Source: Flavobacterium sp. TR2
GTDB lineage: Bacteria; Bacteroidota; Bacteroidia; Flavobacteriales; Flavobacteriaceae
Direction: 5' to 3'
Assembly (NCBI RefSeq): GCF_025252405.1
Contig: NZ_CP104307.1
Coordinates: forward strand, 1,674,001 to 1,738,000
DNA length: 64,000 nucleotides
Shown here: piece after piece, positions 22,292 through 33,020 of the stretch
Position numbering within the stretch: position 1 is the stretch's first letter
Layout: each line of letters starts with the position of its first letter
Translations under genes and position numbers: made by a program
The notes under the pieces: model-generated
Told to the model about the DNA's origin: nothing
The model's database searches: none
The model's input: the letters and a program-made list of their open reading frames with translations, nothing else

Positions 22292-23167
22292 ATGATCAGC
22301 ATTAACCCAAAAGAGATTCCAACGGCCAAATTGCAAGGCTATCTGCAGAGTTCAATTGGACCTAGACCTATTGCATTTGCAAGCACAATAAGCGAAGCAG
22401 GGATTCCGAATTTATCTCCGTTTAGTTTTTTTAATGTGTTTAGTGCCAACCCGCCAATTTTGGTTTTTTCGCCTTCAAGACGTGTTCGAGACAATACGAT
22501 TAAACATACACTGATTAATGCCGAAGCAACTCGTGAAGTGGTCATAAATGTTGTCAATTACGATTTGGTGCAGCAGACTTCATTGGCAAGTACAGAATAT
22601 GCAGACGGCGTAAACGAATTTATCAAAGCAGGGTTAACGCAGATTCCGTCAGATTTAGTAAAACCATATCGTGTAAAAGAGTCGCCTGTTCAATTTGAAT
22701 GCAGGGTTACGCAGATTATTCCGTTAGGAACAGAAGGTGGGGCAGGAAATTTGATTTTGTGCGAAGTGGTAAAAATCCATATTCACGAATCTATTTTAGA
22801 TGAAAATGGAGCAATCGATCAGCATAAAATTGATTTGGTTTCAAGACTTGGAAATAATTGGTATTCAAGATCTAACCAAGGGCTCTTTGAAGTCGCAAAA
22901 CCCTTGACAACACTGGGGGTTGGCGTAGACGCGATACCAGATTTTGTAAAAGAAAGCCCCGTTTTCGATGGGAATGATTTAGGCAAACTTGGCAATATAG
23001 AAGCCTTGCCTACAAAAGAAGAAGTTAGTATATTTGTGAAGGAAAATTTCGCAGTCAAAGGAGTTTTAAGCTCTGACGACCAGAAAAAAGTACATTTAGA
23101 AGCCAAAAAATACTTGGATAATGGCGATGTAGAATCGGCTTGGAAAGTGCTTTTAGCTAAAAAATAA
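22292..23167 (+). CDS. flavin reductase-like (FMN-binding) protein
   Basis: A 291-residue protein of the flavin reductase-like, FMN-binding split-barrel family. GPRPIAFASTISEAGIPNLSPFSFFNVFSANPP in the N-terminal part is the FMN-site pattern (given here only as a landmark, about residues 22-54). Residues beyond 200 form an extra tail ending in a helix-rich region. Related proteins reduce flavin or act as FMN oxidoreductases; the substrate is unknown. It is followed after 34 bases by the DUF3127 gene, probably in one operon. Confidence 0.87.
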   Translation: MISINPKEIPTAKLQGYLQSSIGPRPIAFASTISEAGIPNLSPFSFFNVFSANPPILVFSPSRRVRDNTIKHTLINAEATREVVINVVNYDLVQQTSLASTEYADGVNEFIKAGLTQIPSDLVKPYRVKESPVQFECRVTQIIPLGTEGGAGNLILCEVVKIHIHESILDENGAIDQHKIDLVSRLGNNWYSRSNQGLFEVAKPLTTLGVGVDAIPDFVKESPVFDGNDLGKLGNIEALPTKEEVSIFVKENFAVKGVLSSDDQKKVHLEAKKYLDNGDVESAWKVLLAKK

Positions 23168-23201
23168 AAAGAAATAGAAACAATAATTAATATAGACGAA
23201 G

Positions 23202-23573
23202 ATGGAAGTTACAGGAAAAGTAAAAGTGGTTAACCCAGAGCAGCAAGTTAGTGCCTCATTCAAAAAAAGAGAGTTAGTTGTTACTACTGAGGAGCAGTAT
23301 CCACAGCATATTTTAATCGAATTTACGCAAGATAAATGCGATTTGTTGAGTAGCTATAAACAAGGAGATGCAGTAAAAGTTTCTATCAATTTAAGAGGAA
23401 GAGAATGGGTTAATCCGCAAGGAGAAACTAGATATTTCAATAGTATTCAAGGTTGGAGAATCGAAAGATTAGCGGCAGAAACTCCAGGACAGGCTCCTGC
23501 AATGCCAGCAGCAGAAACTTTTGCTCCAGCAACAAACGTAAACGACGACGAACCAGACGATTTACCGTTCTAA
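23202..23573 (+). CDS. DUF3127 protein with SSB-like acidic tail
   Basis: A 123-residue protein of the DUF3127 family. The first about 90 residues are strand-rich (EVTGKVKVVNPEQQ, VVTTEEQYPQHILIEFTQDK, VSINLRGREWVNP, YFNSIQGWRIE) in a pattern like an OB fold. A low-complexity Ala/Pro linker leads to the C-terminus NDDEPDDLPF. Single-stranded-DNA-binding proteins end in the same kind of acidic tip (DDLPF/DDIPF), which docks repair and replication partners. I infer an SSB-like role; no direct evidence is visible. Confidence 0.85.
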   Translation: MEVTGKVKVVNPEQQVSASFKKRELVVTTEEQYPQHILIEFTQDKCDLLSSYKQGDAVKVSINLRGREWVNPQGETRYFNSIQGWRIERLAAETPGQAPAMPAAETFAPATNVNDDEPDDLPF

Positions 23574-23577
23574 AAAC

Positions 23578-23720
23578 GTTTAAATTCCAAAATTATAAAT
23601 TCCAAATTCCAATTCATTCACGTGATTTTGGGATTTGGAATTTTAGTTTAGAGCGTTATTTTATTTAAATAAACGACATTACTCTGGAACTTTGGAATTT
23701 GAAATTTTCATTATTGAAAT
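23578..23720. repeat. GGAATTT-type repeat block
   Basis: The 156-bp gap between the DUF3127 gene and aat contains AAATTCCAAAATTATAAATTCC and later GGGATTTGGAATTTTAG and GGAACTTTGGAATTTG, i.e. the same family as at 16903-16972 and 37672-37775, in both orientations. Confidence 0.6.
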
Positions 23721-23729
23721 TTTAAAAGA

Positions 23730-24368
23730 ATGTATTATTTATTCAACGATTTATTTTTTCCGCCAGTTACAGAAGCTGATGAAGAAGGAGTTTTGGCAAT
23801 AGGAGGCGATCTAAGTTCAGAACGTTTGCAGTTGGCTTACAAAAGCGGTATTTTTCCGTGGTTTAATGAAGGTGAGCCTATTCTTTGGTGGGCTCCAGAT
23901 CCGAGAATGGTACTTTTTTTTGATGAGTTGGTGATCTCCAAAAGCATGAAAAAAATTCTCAATAAGAAAGTATTTAAGGTAACTTACAATAAAAACTTTA
24001 GAGAAGTAATTTCTAATTGCCAGCAGATAAAGCGAGAAGGACAGGACGGAACTTGGATTTCTGATGAAATGATTGAAGCGTACTGCAAGTTAAATGAAGA
24101 AGGAGTGGCAAAATCAGTTGAGGTTTGGCAGGATGATGCCTTAGTGGGCGGTTTGTACGGAATTGATTTGGGCAACATTTTTTGTGGAGAAAGTATGTTT
24201 TCTAAGGTTTCAAATGCCTCAAAAACAGCTTTTATTGCTTTAGCTTTATATTTGAAAAAAGAAAATTATAAATTATTGGATTGTCAGGTTTATAATCCGC
24301 ATTTGGAAAGTTTAGGTTGCCGCGAAATTGATCGCGAAGAATTTATGTCCATTTTAAAAAGCAAATAG
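23730..24368 (+). CDS. aat: leucyl/phenylalanyl-tRNA-protein transferase
   Basis: A 212-residue enzyme that adds Leu or Phe from tRNA to proteins with basic N-termini, creating an N-degron for ClpAP/ClpS. The N-terminal FPPVTEADEEGVLAIGGDLS, FPWFNEGEPILWWAPDPR and the catalytic-core GGLYGIDLGNIFCGESMFS are hallmark segments. Length is normal. The MOSC-domain gene starts 3 bases after its stop, so the two are co-transcribed. Confidence 0.96.
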   Translation: MYYLFNDLFFPPVTEADEEGVLAIGGDLSSERLQLAYKSGIFPWFNEGEPILWWAPDPRMVLFFDELVISKSMKKILNKKVFKVTYNKNFREVISNCQQIKREGQDGTWISDEMIEAYCKLNEEGVAKSVEVWQDDALVGGLYGIDLGNIFCGESMFSKVSNASKTAFIALALYLKKENYKLLDCQVYNPHLESLGCREIDREEFMSILKSK

Positions 24369-24371
24369 AAA

Positions 24372-25166
24372 ATGAGTGCAATTTACAGCGTAAAAGAAAT
24401 TTATATTTATCCGATAAAAAGTTTGGCAGGAATTAGTTTGGAGTCTGCAAAAGCTGAAGAAATGGGATTTGAAAACGATCGCCGTTGGATGCTTATTGAT
24501 GCAGAAAATCAAATGCTGACGCAGAGAGAACATCGCATCATGAGTCAGTTTTATCCGCAGATTTCAGATGGAAAAATCAGCATTGCTTTTCAGGATCAAA
24601 AGCATGAATTTTCTATTGGCGAACATTTAGAAAATGCAATTGAAGTAAATGTTTGGGATGATAAAAGCGAAGTTGTTGAGGTAAATCTTGAAACATCAAG
24701 ATGGTTTAGCCAGCATTTAGGTTTTGAATGCAGATTGGTCAAAATAATAAAAAATGGAGATCGTAAGCACGAAAGCTCCAAATTAAAAGAAACATTTAAT
24801 GTAAGTTTGGCTGATGGCTATCCATATTTATTAATTGGAACGGAGAGCCTAGACTTTTTAAATGATAAATTGGATGAAAAAATTACCGTAAAAAGATTTC
24901 GTCCAAACCTTGTGGTAAGTACTGAAAATCCTCATGAAGAAGATGATTTTAAGACTTTTACGATAGGAGAAGTCCAATTTAAAAATATAAAACCCTGCGG
25001 AAGATGTGTCATGGTAAACAATGATCCGGAAAATGGGCGTTTAAAAAAAGAACCTTTAAAAACTTTAAGCAAATACAGAAACGTAGATAACTCTGTTTTG
25101 TTCGGAACCAATATTGTGAGCCTGAATTCAGGAATTATCAGCGTAGGCGATGAGGTTGTTTTTTAG
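24372..25166 (+). CDS. MOSC-domain protein (mARC/YcbX-like)
   Basis: A 264-residue protein with an N-terminal MOSC beta barrel (YIYPIKSLAG..., about 10-110) and a C-terminal MOSC domain. KRFRPNLVVS and KPCGRCVMVN near residues 176-220 are typical, with the Cys of KPCGRC expected to bind the molybdenum cofactor. Relatives reduce N-hydroxylated compounds. It overlaps the convergent thiF gene by 4 bases at the 3' end. Confidence 0.9.
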   Translation: MSAIYSVKEIYIYPIKSLAGISLESAKAEEMGFENDRRWMLIDAENQMLTQREHRIMSQFYPQISDGKISIAFQDQKHEFSIGEHLENAIEVNVWDDKSEVVEVNLETSRWFSQHLGFECRLVKIIKNGDRKHESSKLKETFNVSLADGYPYLLIGTESLDFLNDKLDEKITVKRFRPNLVVSTENPHEEDDFKTFTIGEVQFKNIKPCGRCVMVNNDPENGRLKKEPLKTLSKYRNVDNSVLFGTNIVSLNSGIISVGDEVVF

Positions 25167-25873
25167 AAATTCAACTTGGTAAAATTCCAGTTCAAAGTAT
25201 TAAAAATTATCAATTCATTGTGTAACGTTGGCAATTCGAGAATTAATTTCAGAGTTTCATGAGCCATCATGTTCCCAATAATTCCAGGCAATGTTCCTAA
25301 AACGCCATTCAAATTGCAATTCGGAACATCTTTTGGATCGGGCATTTCTGGAAATAAATCACGGAGATTTTTACTTCCGTTATGATTGAAAACCGCAATC
25401 TGGCCTTCAAATTTTAAAATGCTTCCGTAAACCAAAGGTTTATTAAGTTCAACACAGGTATCATTCACTAAATATCGAGTGGAGAAATTGTCAGAACCAT
25501 CGACAATAATATCGTATTGCTGAATGATTTCTGATGCATTCTCAGCAGTTAATTTCTCATTGATTGCCACAGGCTTAATTAGCGGATTTAGTTTAGAAAC
25601 CATTTCCTTGGCAACAATAGATTTATTTTGGCCAATTTCATTTTCAGTATATAAAATCTGTCTGTGGAGATTGTGGATCTCGATTACATCAAAATCTATA
25701 ATTCCAATAAAACCAACTCCTGCGGTGGCAATATATTGTAAAATCGGACAGCCCAAACCGCCTGCGCCAATCACCAAAACTCTAGCTTTTTTTAATTTTT
25801 CCTGACCTTCATCGCCAATTTCAGGAAGGATAGTTTGTCTGTTGTAACGAAGGAATTCTTGTATAATGCTCAT
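25163..25873 (-). CDS. thiF: ThiF/HesA/MoeB-family adenylyltransferase
   Basis: A 236-residue E1-like enzyme that adenylates the C-terminal Gly-Gly of a sulfur carrier, here most likely ThiS at the other end of the operon. The nucleotide site VLVIGAGGLGCPILQYI lies near residues 31-47, with D in GIIDFDVIEIHNLHRQ. DGSDNFSTRYLVNDTC is conserved. The paired CxxC zinc ligands of MoeB/ThiF are not obvious at the C-terminus, which is shorter than usual. It is the last gene of the thi run. Confidence 0.92.
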   Translation of the reverse strand: MSIIQEFLRYNRQTILPEIGDEGQEKLKKARVLVIGAGGLGCPILQYIATAGVGFIGIIDFDVIEIHNLHRQILYTENEIGQNKSIVAKEMVSKLNPLIKPVAINEKLTAENASEIIQQYDIIVDGSDNFSTRYLVNDTCVELNKPLVYGSILKFEGQIAVFNHNGSKNLRDLFPEMPDPKDVPNCNLNGVLGTLPGIIGNMMAHETLKLILELPTLHNELIIFNTLNWNFTKLNF

Positions 25874-25975
25874 TATTTTAATTGTGAATTGTAAAATGTG
25901 AATTGTAAATTGTAAAATGTTAGTTTTTTAAACTTGAAACCTGAAACCTGAAACTTGAAACTTGAAACATTTCAA
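25874..25975. repeat. heptad and AT repeats between thiH and thiF
   Basis: The gap contains GTGAATTGTAAAATGTG words and then (ACTTGAA/ACCTGAA)n heptads at 25928-25970, related to the block at 4296-4370. Confidence 0.7.
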
Positions 25976-27091
25976 TTATAAGCTATAAGCTTTGTCCCAA
26001 TCTTTCCAAACGGGCTCGTAACCAGCATTTTTAATGATTTTTGAAATTTCTTCAGCAGAACGTTCATCGCTGATTTCAAATTGTTCCAAAGATTGAGGAT
26101 CGACAACATAACCGCCCGGATTTGTTTTAGAGCCAGCGCTCATACTCGTAACTCCAATAGGAATAATATGGTTTCTGAATTTCTCGTTTTCTCGAGTTGA
26201 AATCGAAATTTCTAGATCCTCATTCCATAATCTATAAGCGCAGATTAATTGCGTCAAATCTTTATCATCCATAATGAAATTAGGTTCGATAATGCCTTCG
26301 GCTGGACGCAGACGCGGAAAAGAAACCGAATATTTAGTCTGCCAATATTTTTTTTGAAGATAATCTAAATGCAGAGCATTAAAAAAACTGTCTGTTCGCC
26401 AGTCTTCCAAACCTAATAAAACCCCTAAACCAATTTTATGAATTCCTGCAGTACCAATTCGGTCTGGCGTTTCCAATCGATAATCGAAGTTTGATTTTTT
26501 TCCTTTGGTGTGATACTTTTTGTAAACTTCCTGATGATAGGTTTCCTGATAAACTAAAACCGAATAAACTCCAGCCTCATGCAAACGGTGATAATCTTCT
26601 GTAGAAAGCGGCTGCACTTCAACAGAAATAATCGAAAAATCTTTTTTTATTAAATTGATTGCATTCAGAAAGTAATTGATATTTACAGTGTAATTTGCTT
26701 CGCCAGTAACCAATAGAACGTGGTCAAAACCAGTATTTTTTAAGGCTTCAACTTCAAGTTTTATTTCAGTATCGGAAAGGGTTTTCCTTTTGATTTTATT
26801 GTCTAAACTAAACCCGCAATAGGTGCAAATGTTTTGGCATTCGTTGCTCAAATATAACGGAGCATACATCTGGATGGTTTTTCCAAAACGTTTCTTGGTG
26901 ATTTCATGGCATTTTTGTGCCATTTGCTCTAAGTAATTCTGAGCAATAGGTGAAATTAAAGCCAGAAAATCATCGAGATTGTATTTGGCTTTAGCCAAAG
27001 TTCGTTCGACATCTTTTGATGTGGTTTTGTAAATTTTGGATTGAATTTCATCCCAATTGTATTGCTCAAAAATAGATTTAAAGTTATTCAT
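25976..27091 (-). CDS. thiH: 2-iminoacetate synthase (tyrosine lyase)
   Basis: A 371-residue radical-SAM enzyme that cleaves tyrosine to dehydroglycine and p-cresol for thiazole formation. The cluster ligands C85, C89 and C92 lie in NECQNICTYCGF. EVQPLSTEDYHRL and YQETYHQEVYKKYH are ThiH signatures. Its presence means this organism uses the ThiH route rather than the oxidase ThiO. It is separated from thiG by 148 bases of repeat. Confidence 0.97.
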   Translation of the reverse strand: MNNFKSIFEQYNWDEIQSKIYKTTSKDVERTLAKAKYNLDDFLALISPIAQNYLEQMAQKCHEITKKRFGKTIQMYAPLYLSNECQNICTYCGFSLDNKIKRKTLSDTEIKLEVEALKNTGFDHVLLVTGEANYTVNINYFLNAINLIKKDFSIISVEVQPLSTEDYHRLHEAGVYSVLVYQETYHQEVYKKYHTKGKKSNFDYRLETPDRIGTAGIHKIGLGVLLGLEDWRTDSFFNALHLDYLQKKYWQTKYSVSFPRLRPAEGIIEPNFIMDDKDLTQLICAYRLWNEDLEISISTRENEKFRNHIIPIGVTSMSAGSKTNPGGYVVDPQSLEQFEISDERSAEEISKIIKNAGYEPVWKDWDKAYSL

Positions 27092-27109
27092 AAGAATGTA
27101 GTTTTACTG

Positions 27110-27238
27110 TAAAAGTTTTTTAACGCAAAGCGCGCTAAGAATACGCAAAGATCGCTAAGCTTAGAGTTCTTGTCTTTGATAAAAAGTCCGCAAAGCTTGG
27201 CGAACTTTGCGAAAAAAACTTGCGAACTTTGCGTTAAA
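27110..27238. repeat. GCAAAG-type inverted repeat element between thiG and thiH
   Basis: It opens with TTTTTTAACGCAAAGCGCGC and closes with GCGAACTTTGCGTTAAAA, so the ends are inverted copies. The internal words ACGCAAAG..CGCTAAG (27123, 27143) match the tandem block at 56181-56244. Its size and inverted ends resemble a miniature mobile repeat, but no target duplication is clear. Confidence 0.65.
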
Positions 27239-27239
27239 A

Positions 27240-28016
27240 TTACTCGTAAAGAAAAGAGGTCAAAGGGCTAGAAGCCGAAGCAAAATTCTGCTGATGAGCA
27301 ACTTTAGCTTCAAAAGCTTTTCTTCCGGCAATAACCGCTTCTTTAAAAGCCTCCGCCATTAATTTTGGATTTCCTGCAACGGCAATAGCAGTATTCACCA
27401 AAACAGCATCAGCCCCAATTTCCATTGCTTTTGCGGCATCAGAAGGCGCTCCGATTCCAGCGTCAACAATAACAGGAACATTGCTTTGTTCAATGATAAT
27501 TTCCAAAAAATCAATTGTCTTTAAGCCTTTATTGCTTCCAATTGGCGAACCCAAAGGCATTACGGCCGCAGTTCCTGCATTTTCTAGATGTTTACACAAA
27601 ACAGGGTCAGCGTGTATGTACGGAAGCACAATAAAACCCAATTTTGCCAACTCTTCAGTCGCTTTTAAAGTCTCGATCGGATCGGGCATTAAATATTTCG
27701 GATCAGGATGAATTTCTAGTTTTACCCAATTGGTTTCTAAAGCTTCTCGAGCCAATTCTGCTGCAAAAACAGCCTCCTTTGCATTTCTTGCTCCAGAAGT
27801 ATTGGGCAATAAATTGATATTCGGATGTTTTAAATGTGATAGAATAGCATCGGTATCAGTTTCAAGGTCAATTCTTTTCAATGCAACAGTAACCAATTCG
27901 CTTTCTGAAGCTAAAATTGCCTGCTCCATTTCTTCGTTCGAACCAAATTTTCCCGTTCCGAGAAACAAACGCGACAGGAAGGTTTTATCTCCTATATTAA
28001 ACAATGATTTTTGCAT
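27240..28016 (-). CDS. thiG: thiazole synthase
   Basis: A 258-residue TIM-barrel enzyme that builds thiazole phosphate from deoxyxylulose phosphate, dehydroglycine and ThiS-thiocarboxylate. [11 protein letters not shown] (K in the Schiff base segment), [30 protein letters not shown] and the late [25 protein letters not shown] are hallmark segments. It overlaps thiE by 20 bases, showing tight translational coupling. Confidence 0.97.
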   Translation of the reverse strand: MQKSLFNIGDKTFLSRLFLGTGKFGSNEEMEQAILASESELVTVALKRIDLETDTDAILSHLKHPNINLLPNTSGARNAKEAVFAAELAREALETNWVKLEIHPDPKYLMPDPIETLKATEELAKLGFIVLPYIHADPVLCKHLENAGTAAVMPLGSPIGSNKGLKTIDFLEIIIEQSNVPVIVDAGIGAPSDAAKAMEIGADAVLVNTAIAVAGNPKLMAEAFKEAVIAGRKAFEAKVAHQQNFASASSPLTSFLYE

Positions 28017-28635
28017 ATAGTTTTTCGTTTAATTGTTGAATTAATTTTTCTTTTTCATCACTTTCAGTAATAATTCCAGATACGGCAATGCCGAAAATTC
28101 CAGTTTCAATTAACGGACTTACATCGCGTAATGTGATGCCTCCAATGGCGTAAACAGGAATGCCGATTTTATTTTTTTTTAGTTTTTGAAGAATCTCGTA
28201 ATAACCCGATAAACCCAAAATCGGACTCAGTTTTTCTTTTGTAGCTGTAAATCGAAATGGCCCCAAGCCAATATAATCGCAGCCGTTTTTTACATGATTT
28301 TCGATGTCCTCGAAAGTGTTGGCGGTTCCTCCAATAATTTTGGCTGCACCCAAAATTGCTCTGGCTTCCTCAATTTTTGTGTCGGTTAATCCTAAATGAA
28401 CGCCGTCAGCCGCAATTTGTTCCGCGAGATGTAAATCGTCGTTTACAATAAAGTTTGCAAGATATTCTTCGCACAAAGGTTTTACTGCTTCCGCCAATGT
28501 AAAAGTGTCTTTTTGGGTTTGGTTTTTAAATCGCATTTGCACCCATTTGCACCCAGCATCTAGCGCTTGATGAATGTTGTACAATTGTTTGTCGATTGTT
28601 TCGCCTTGCGAGATGTATTGCAGTTTGTTAAACAT
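27997..28635 (-). CDS. thiE: thiamin-phosphate synthase
   Basis: A 212-residue enzyme that joins HMP-pyrophosphate and thiazole phosphate. The catalytic set [40 protein letters not shown] and YAIGGIT are all present, so this is the working ThiE of the two ThiE-like proteins in the operon. It overlaps both neighbours (thiG by 20 bases, thiD by 8). Confidence 0.95.
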   Translation of the reverse strand: MFNKLQYISQGETIDKQLYNIHQALDAGCKWVQMRFKNQTQKDTFTLAEAVKPLCEEYLANFIVNDDLHLAEQIAADGVHLGLTDTKIEEARAILGAAKIIGGTANTFEDIENHVKNGCDYIGLGPFRFTATKEKLSPILGLSGYYEILQKLKKNKIGIPVYAIGGITLRDVSPLIETGIFGIAVSGIITESDEKEKLIQQLNEKLYAKIIV

Positions 28636-29380
28636 AATGATATCCGATTAATGTTGATGTTGAACTCAGGTATTTTTCTATGTAGGTTTTAGCATTTTGG
28701 CAAGACGACTCCAGAGTTTGATTTAGGGCTAAATTGGAAGCGATTGCCGAAGAAAGCACACAGCCTGAACCATGTTTTTCGGAGCATTTTTTTTCTGTTG
28801 GAAATAAATCGATAATCTTATTTTTCAAAAACAATTGGTCTTTGCCAATTTCATTTGAATTATGGCCTCCTTTGAGCAGGATTGCAGTTGAGATTTCATT
28901 CTCAATCCAAAGGTGATCTTTTATAAAACCAGGAAGCAATTGTTCAATTTCTATATAGTTGGGCGTAATTAGATCGATTTTAGAAAGTATTTGGTTTAAG
29001 TCCGAACGATCTTCAATGCTTAGAAAATCAAACTCTGTTGTCGATTTTAAAACAGGATCCCAAACAATTTTTGTATTTGGTGAAACCAATTTTATGCTAG
29101 AGAGAATCCGATTTAAATAAGACAAAGAAGGCACAATTCCGATTTTGACAGCATTGATTTTATAATTTTCAAATAAAGTTTCAATAGACCTGATGACAAA
29201 ATTGATATTGATCCATTCAATTTTATGAAATTCATTTTCAGTCTGAATGGTATTAGCTGTTGCTATAGCAAAACCAGAAACTTTATGCAGTTCAAATGTT
29301 TTAATATCTGCCAAAATCCCAGCGCCTCCCGTAGGGTCTAAACCGGCGATTGTGAGTGCGAAAGGGCGATTTTCTGACAT
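28628..29380 (-). CDS. thiD: HMP/HMP-phosphate kinase
   Basis: A 250-residue ribokinase-fold enzyme that phosphorylates hydroxymethylpyrimidine twice. The N-terminal TIAGLDPTGGAGILADIKTF, WDPVLKSTT and the C-terminal KHGSGCVLSSAIASNLA (anion hole with catalytic Cys) match ThiD. It overlaps the upstream TenI-like gene by 43 bases. Confidence 0.95.
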   Translation of the reverse strand: MSENRPFALTIAGLDPTGGAGILADIKTFELHKVSGFAIATANTIQTENEFHKIEWININFVIRSIETLFENYKINAVKIGIVPSLSYLNRILSSIKLVSPNTKIVWDPVLKSTTEFDFLSIEDRSDLNQILSKIDLITPNYIEIEQLLPGFIKDHLWIENEISTAILLKGGHNSNEIGKDQLFLKNKIIDLFPTEKKCSEKHGSGCVLSSAIASNLALNQTLESSCQNAKTYIEKYLSSTSTLIGYHYV

Positions 29381-29949
29381 AATTTAAATTGTTTAATAGG
29401 GTTTTCATTATTCCAAATGCTTCCTAAAAGGGCAACATCATTAAAACCATTTTCAAGTGATTTTTGAATGTTCTGCGAATCGATTCCGCCTAAAGCGATA
29501 ACTTTCGTTGTATAATTTTTTCGCAATTTTAATGCTTCAAAAAGATCCGTTTTGGGTTGATAATTTTCCTTTGAAATACTTTTAAAAACTGGGCTTAAGA
29601 ACGCATAATCAAATTCATTTTCTAACGAATTAAAATCTTCGATAGAATGTGTTGATGTTGATAGAAACTTACAACGTTTTGAAAATCTTGCATGAAACTG
29701 ATTAAGGACGTCCCTTTCTTTTTCGGATAAATGAAATCGGTTTATGCCAAAATCTTCTGCCAAATCATAATGATTGTGCAGAACCAGTTTATTTCGAAAT
29801 TCTAGTTTTATCTGATGAATGAACTGAGCCATTTCTGCTTCTGAAAAATCAGGTTTCCTGATATGAAGCAACGACAATCCTTCTTCCAATAAAGAATGAA
29901 GAATTTGAATTTCATCTTTAATAAAAAAAGGATTTGTAATCACAATCAT
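29338..29949 (-). CDS. TenI-like (ThiE-family) protein
   Basis: A 203-residue member of the ThiE/TenI superfamily. LLHIRKPD, LHNHYDLAEDFG, STSTHSIEDFN and VIALGGID show the fold, but the ND pair of ThiE is NH here and the GPvf.T.TK loop is SPVFKSISKENY. This suggests it does not make thiamin phosphate; B. subtilis TenI is a thiazole tautomerase that works with ThiG, which would fit the gene order. Exact activity is inferred. Confidence 0.85.
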   Translation of the reverse strand: MIVITNPFFIKDEIQILHSLLEEGLSLLHIRKPDFSEAEMAQFIHQIKLEFRNKLVLHNHYDLAEDFGINRFHLSEKERDVLNQFHARFSKRCKFLSTSTHSIEDFNSLENEFDYAFLSPVFKSISKENYQPKTDLFEALKLRKNYTTKVIALGGIDSQNIQKSLENGFNDVALLGSIWNNENPIKQFKLCQKIALSHSQSPV

Positions 29950-30022
29950 ATTTGTAAAATGTTTTTTGTGAGATGTAAAATGTAAAAATCAAAGTATTTC
30001 ACATTTTACAAGTTTCATTTCG
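29950..30022. repeat. inverted repeat between thiC and the TenI-like gene
   Basis: TGTAAAATG words near 29954-29990 face CATTTTACA at 30002-30010, giving a potential hairpin inside the operon. No strong T-run follows, so complete termination is unlikely. Confidence 0.5.
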
Positions 30023-31858
<1,836 letters not shown>

Positions 31859-31916
31859 TCAAGTTTGAAGTTTAAAGTTGATTCTGATTGCGTTTAATCG
31901 CAATATTTTTCTGTAG

Positions 31917-31936
31917 AGACGCACTGCAGTGCGTCT
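31917..31936. repeat. dispersed palindrome, third copy
   Basis: AGACGCACTGCAGTGCGTCT is a perfect 20-bp palindrome identical to those at 1454-1473 and 1675-1694, flanked here too by GTAG/CTAC-type ends. It lies between thiS and thiC and would form a hairpin in the operon mRNA. Confidence 0.85.
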
Positions 31937-31992
31937 ACGTGTGATTGACGACTTGGTGTTCCGAAGCGTTGGTTTTTTTGGAATTTTAAAAA

Positions 31993-32199
31993 TTAACCTC
32001 CCTGCGTAGCAGAAATAATTAAAATTTCGTCAGTTTCTTGTACGAGGAATTCGTTCCATTTGAGTTTTGGAACGACGGTATTGTTGACAGCAACAGCAAT
32101 TCCGTTTTGTTTATGCGGAATTTCGAGATCGAGCAATGATTGAACGCTTAGCGATTCAGCATTGAAATGTTTAGTTTGTTGATTGATTTTTAGTTCCAT
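31993..32199 (-). CDS. thiS: sulfur carrier protein ThiS
   Basis: A 68-residue ubiquitin-like protein ending in ATQGG; the terminal Gly-Gly is adenylated by ThiF and turned into a thiocarboxylate. I start at MELKINQ (ATG 32197-32199), preceded by an AAAAGG-like site; an in-frame upstream ATG would add 15 residues unlike the family. It is the first gene after the TPP riboswitch. Confidence 0.93.
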   Translation of the reverse strand: MELKINQQTKHFNAESLSVQSLLDLEIPHKQNGIAVAVNNTVVPKLKWNEFLVQETDEILIISATQGG

Positions 32200-32273
32200 T
32201 CCTTTTGAGTTTAGTGTATAGATACACGTTAGGAATGGCTGCAATAACGCATAGAAATGCGTTTAAGAAGTCA

Positions 32274-32357
32274 TCTTACTTTTCCCTACGCTAGTATGAA
32301 CTAGATCAGGTTCAGAGGGTAAAATCTCAGCCTGCGCGATGCAGACACCCCTAAAGT
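32274..32357 (-). promoter_or_regulatory. TPP riboswitch (THI element) of the thi operon
   Basis: On the minus strand the conserved words AGGGGTGTCTG, GGCTGAGATT, TACCC, GAACCTGATC and the closing GCGTAGGGAAAAGT occur in order. It binds thiamin pyrophosphate and controls thiS-thiC-tenI-thiD-thiE-thiG-thiH-thiF. The distance to thiS is about 75 bases. Confidence 0.96.
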
Positions 32358-32363
32358 GTGAAG

Positions 32364-32396
32364 CAAATGTAATGAAATTTTGTTTGAAAGTTCCAA
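32364..32396 (-). promoter_or_regulatory. promoter of the thi operon
   Basis: On the minus strand TTG (32394-32396), 22 bases, then TACATTTG (32364-32371), the same -7 sequence as the thiamin receptor promoter. The riboswitch starts within 7 bases of it. Confidence 0.6.
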
Positions 32397-32447
32397 GTTT
32401 TAGGCCTCAAGTTCAAAAAAACTGAAAACGGAGACTTAAAACTAAGC

Positions 32448-33020
32448 CTATTTATCTTTTCGGGTAAAGCAGTCTTCGATATGATCATTGACCATTCCAG
32501 TGGCTTGCATATGGGCATAAATAACGGTTGACCCTACAAATTTGAAACCGCGTTTTTTTAAATCTTTGCTGATAGCATCAGAGATGGGAGTGGTTGCAGG
32601 AACATCTTTTAAGGTTTTTGGCTTATTGTCAATTGGTTTTCCATTGGTGAATTTCCAGATGTAGTCAGAAAAAGTTCCAAATTCTTCTTGAATTTTCATA
32701 AAAGCCTGAGCATTGGAAACCGCAGATTTAATTTTGAGTTTATTGCGGATGATTCCTGTATTCTGCATCAATTCTTCAATCTTGTCTTCAGAGTAATTGG
32801 CTATTTTTTTATAATCAAAATGGTCAAAAGCGGTTTTGAAGTTTTCCCTTTTGTTTAAAATGGTAATCCAGCTTAAACCAGCCTGAAAGGTTTCGAGTAT
32901 TAAAAATTCAAAAATCGTCGGATCGTCGTAAACGGGAGTTCCCCATTCTTCGTCATGATATTTTTTGTATAAATCACTTGCCGAACACCAGCCGCATCTA
33001 ATAATATTAGTGTTTTCCAT
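32448..33020 (-). CDS. tag: DNA-3-methyladenine glycosylase I
   Basis: A 190-residue glycosylase that removes 3-methyladenine from DNA. RCGWC (C9, C12), the aromatic YHDEEWG, FQAGLSWITILNKRE and the C-terminal His/Cys pair in NDHIEDC fit Tag, including its structural zinc site. It overlaps the upstream lipoprotein gene by one base. It adds to the alkylation-repair functions found at 0-4 kb but lies far from them. Confidence 0.96.
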   Translation of the reverse strand: MENTNIIRCGWCSASDLYKKYHDEEWGTPVYDDPTIFEFLILETFQAGLSWITILNKRENFKTAFDHFDYKKIANYSEDKIEELMQNTGIIRNKLKIKSAVSNAQAFMKIQEEFGTFSDYIWKFTNGKPIDNKPKTLKDVPATTPISDAISKDLKKRGFKFVGSTVIYAHMQATGMVNDHIEDCFTRKDK

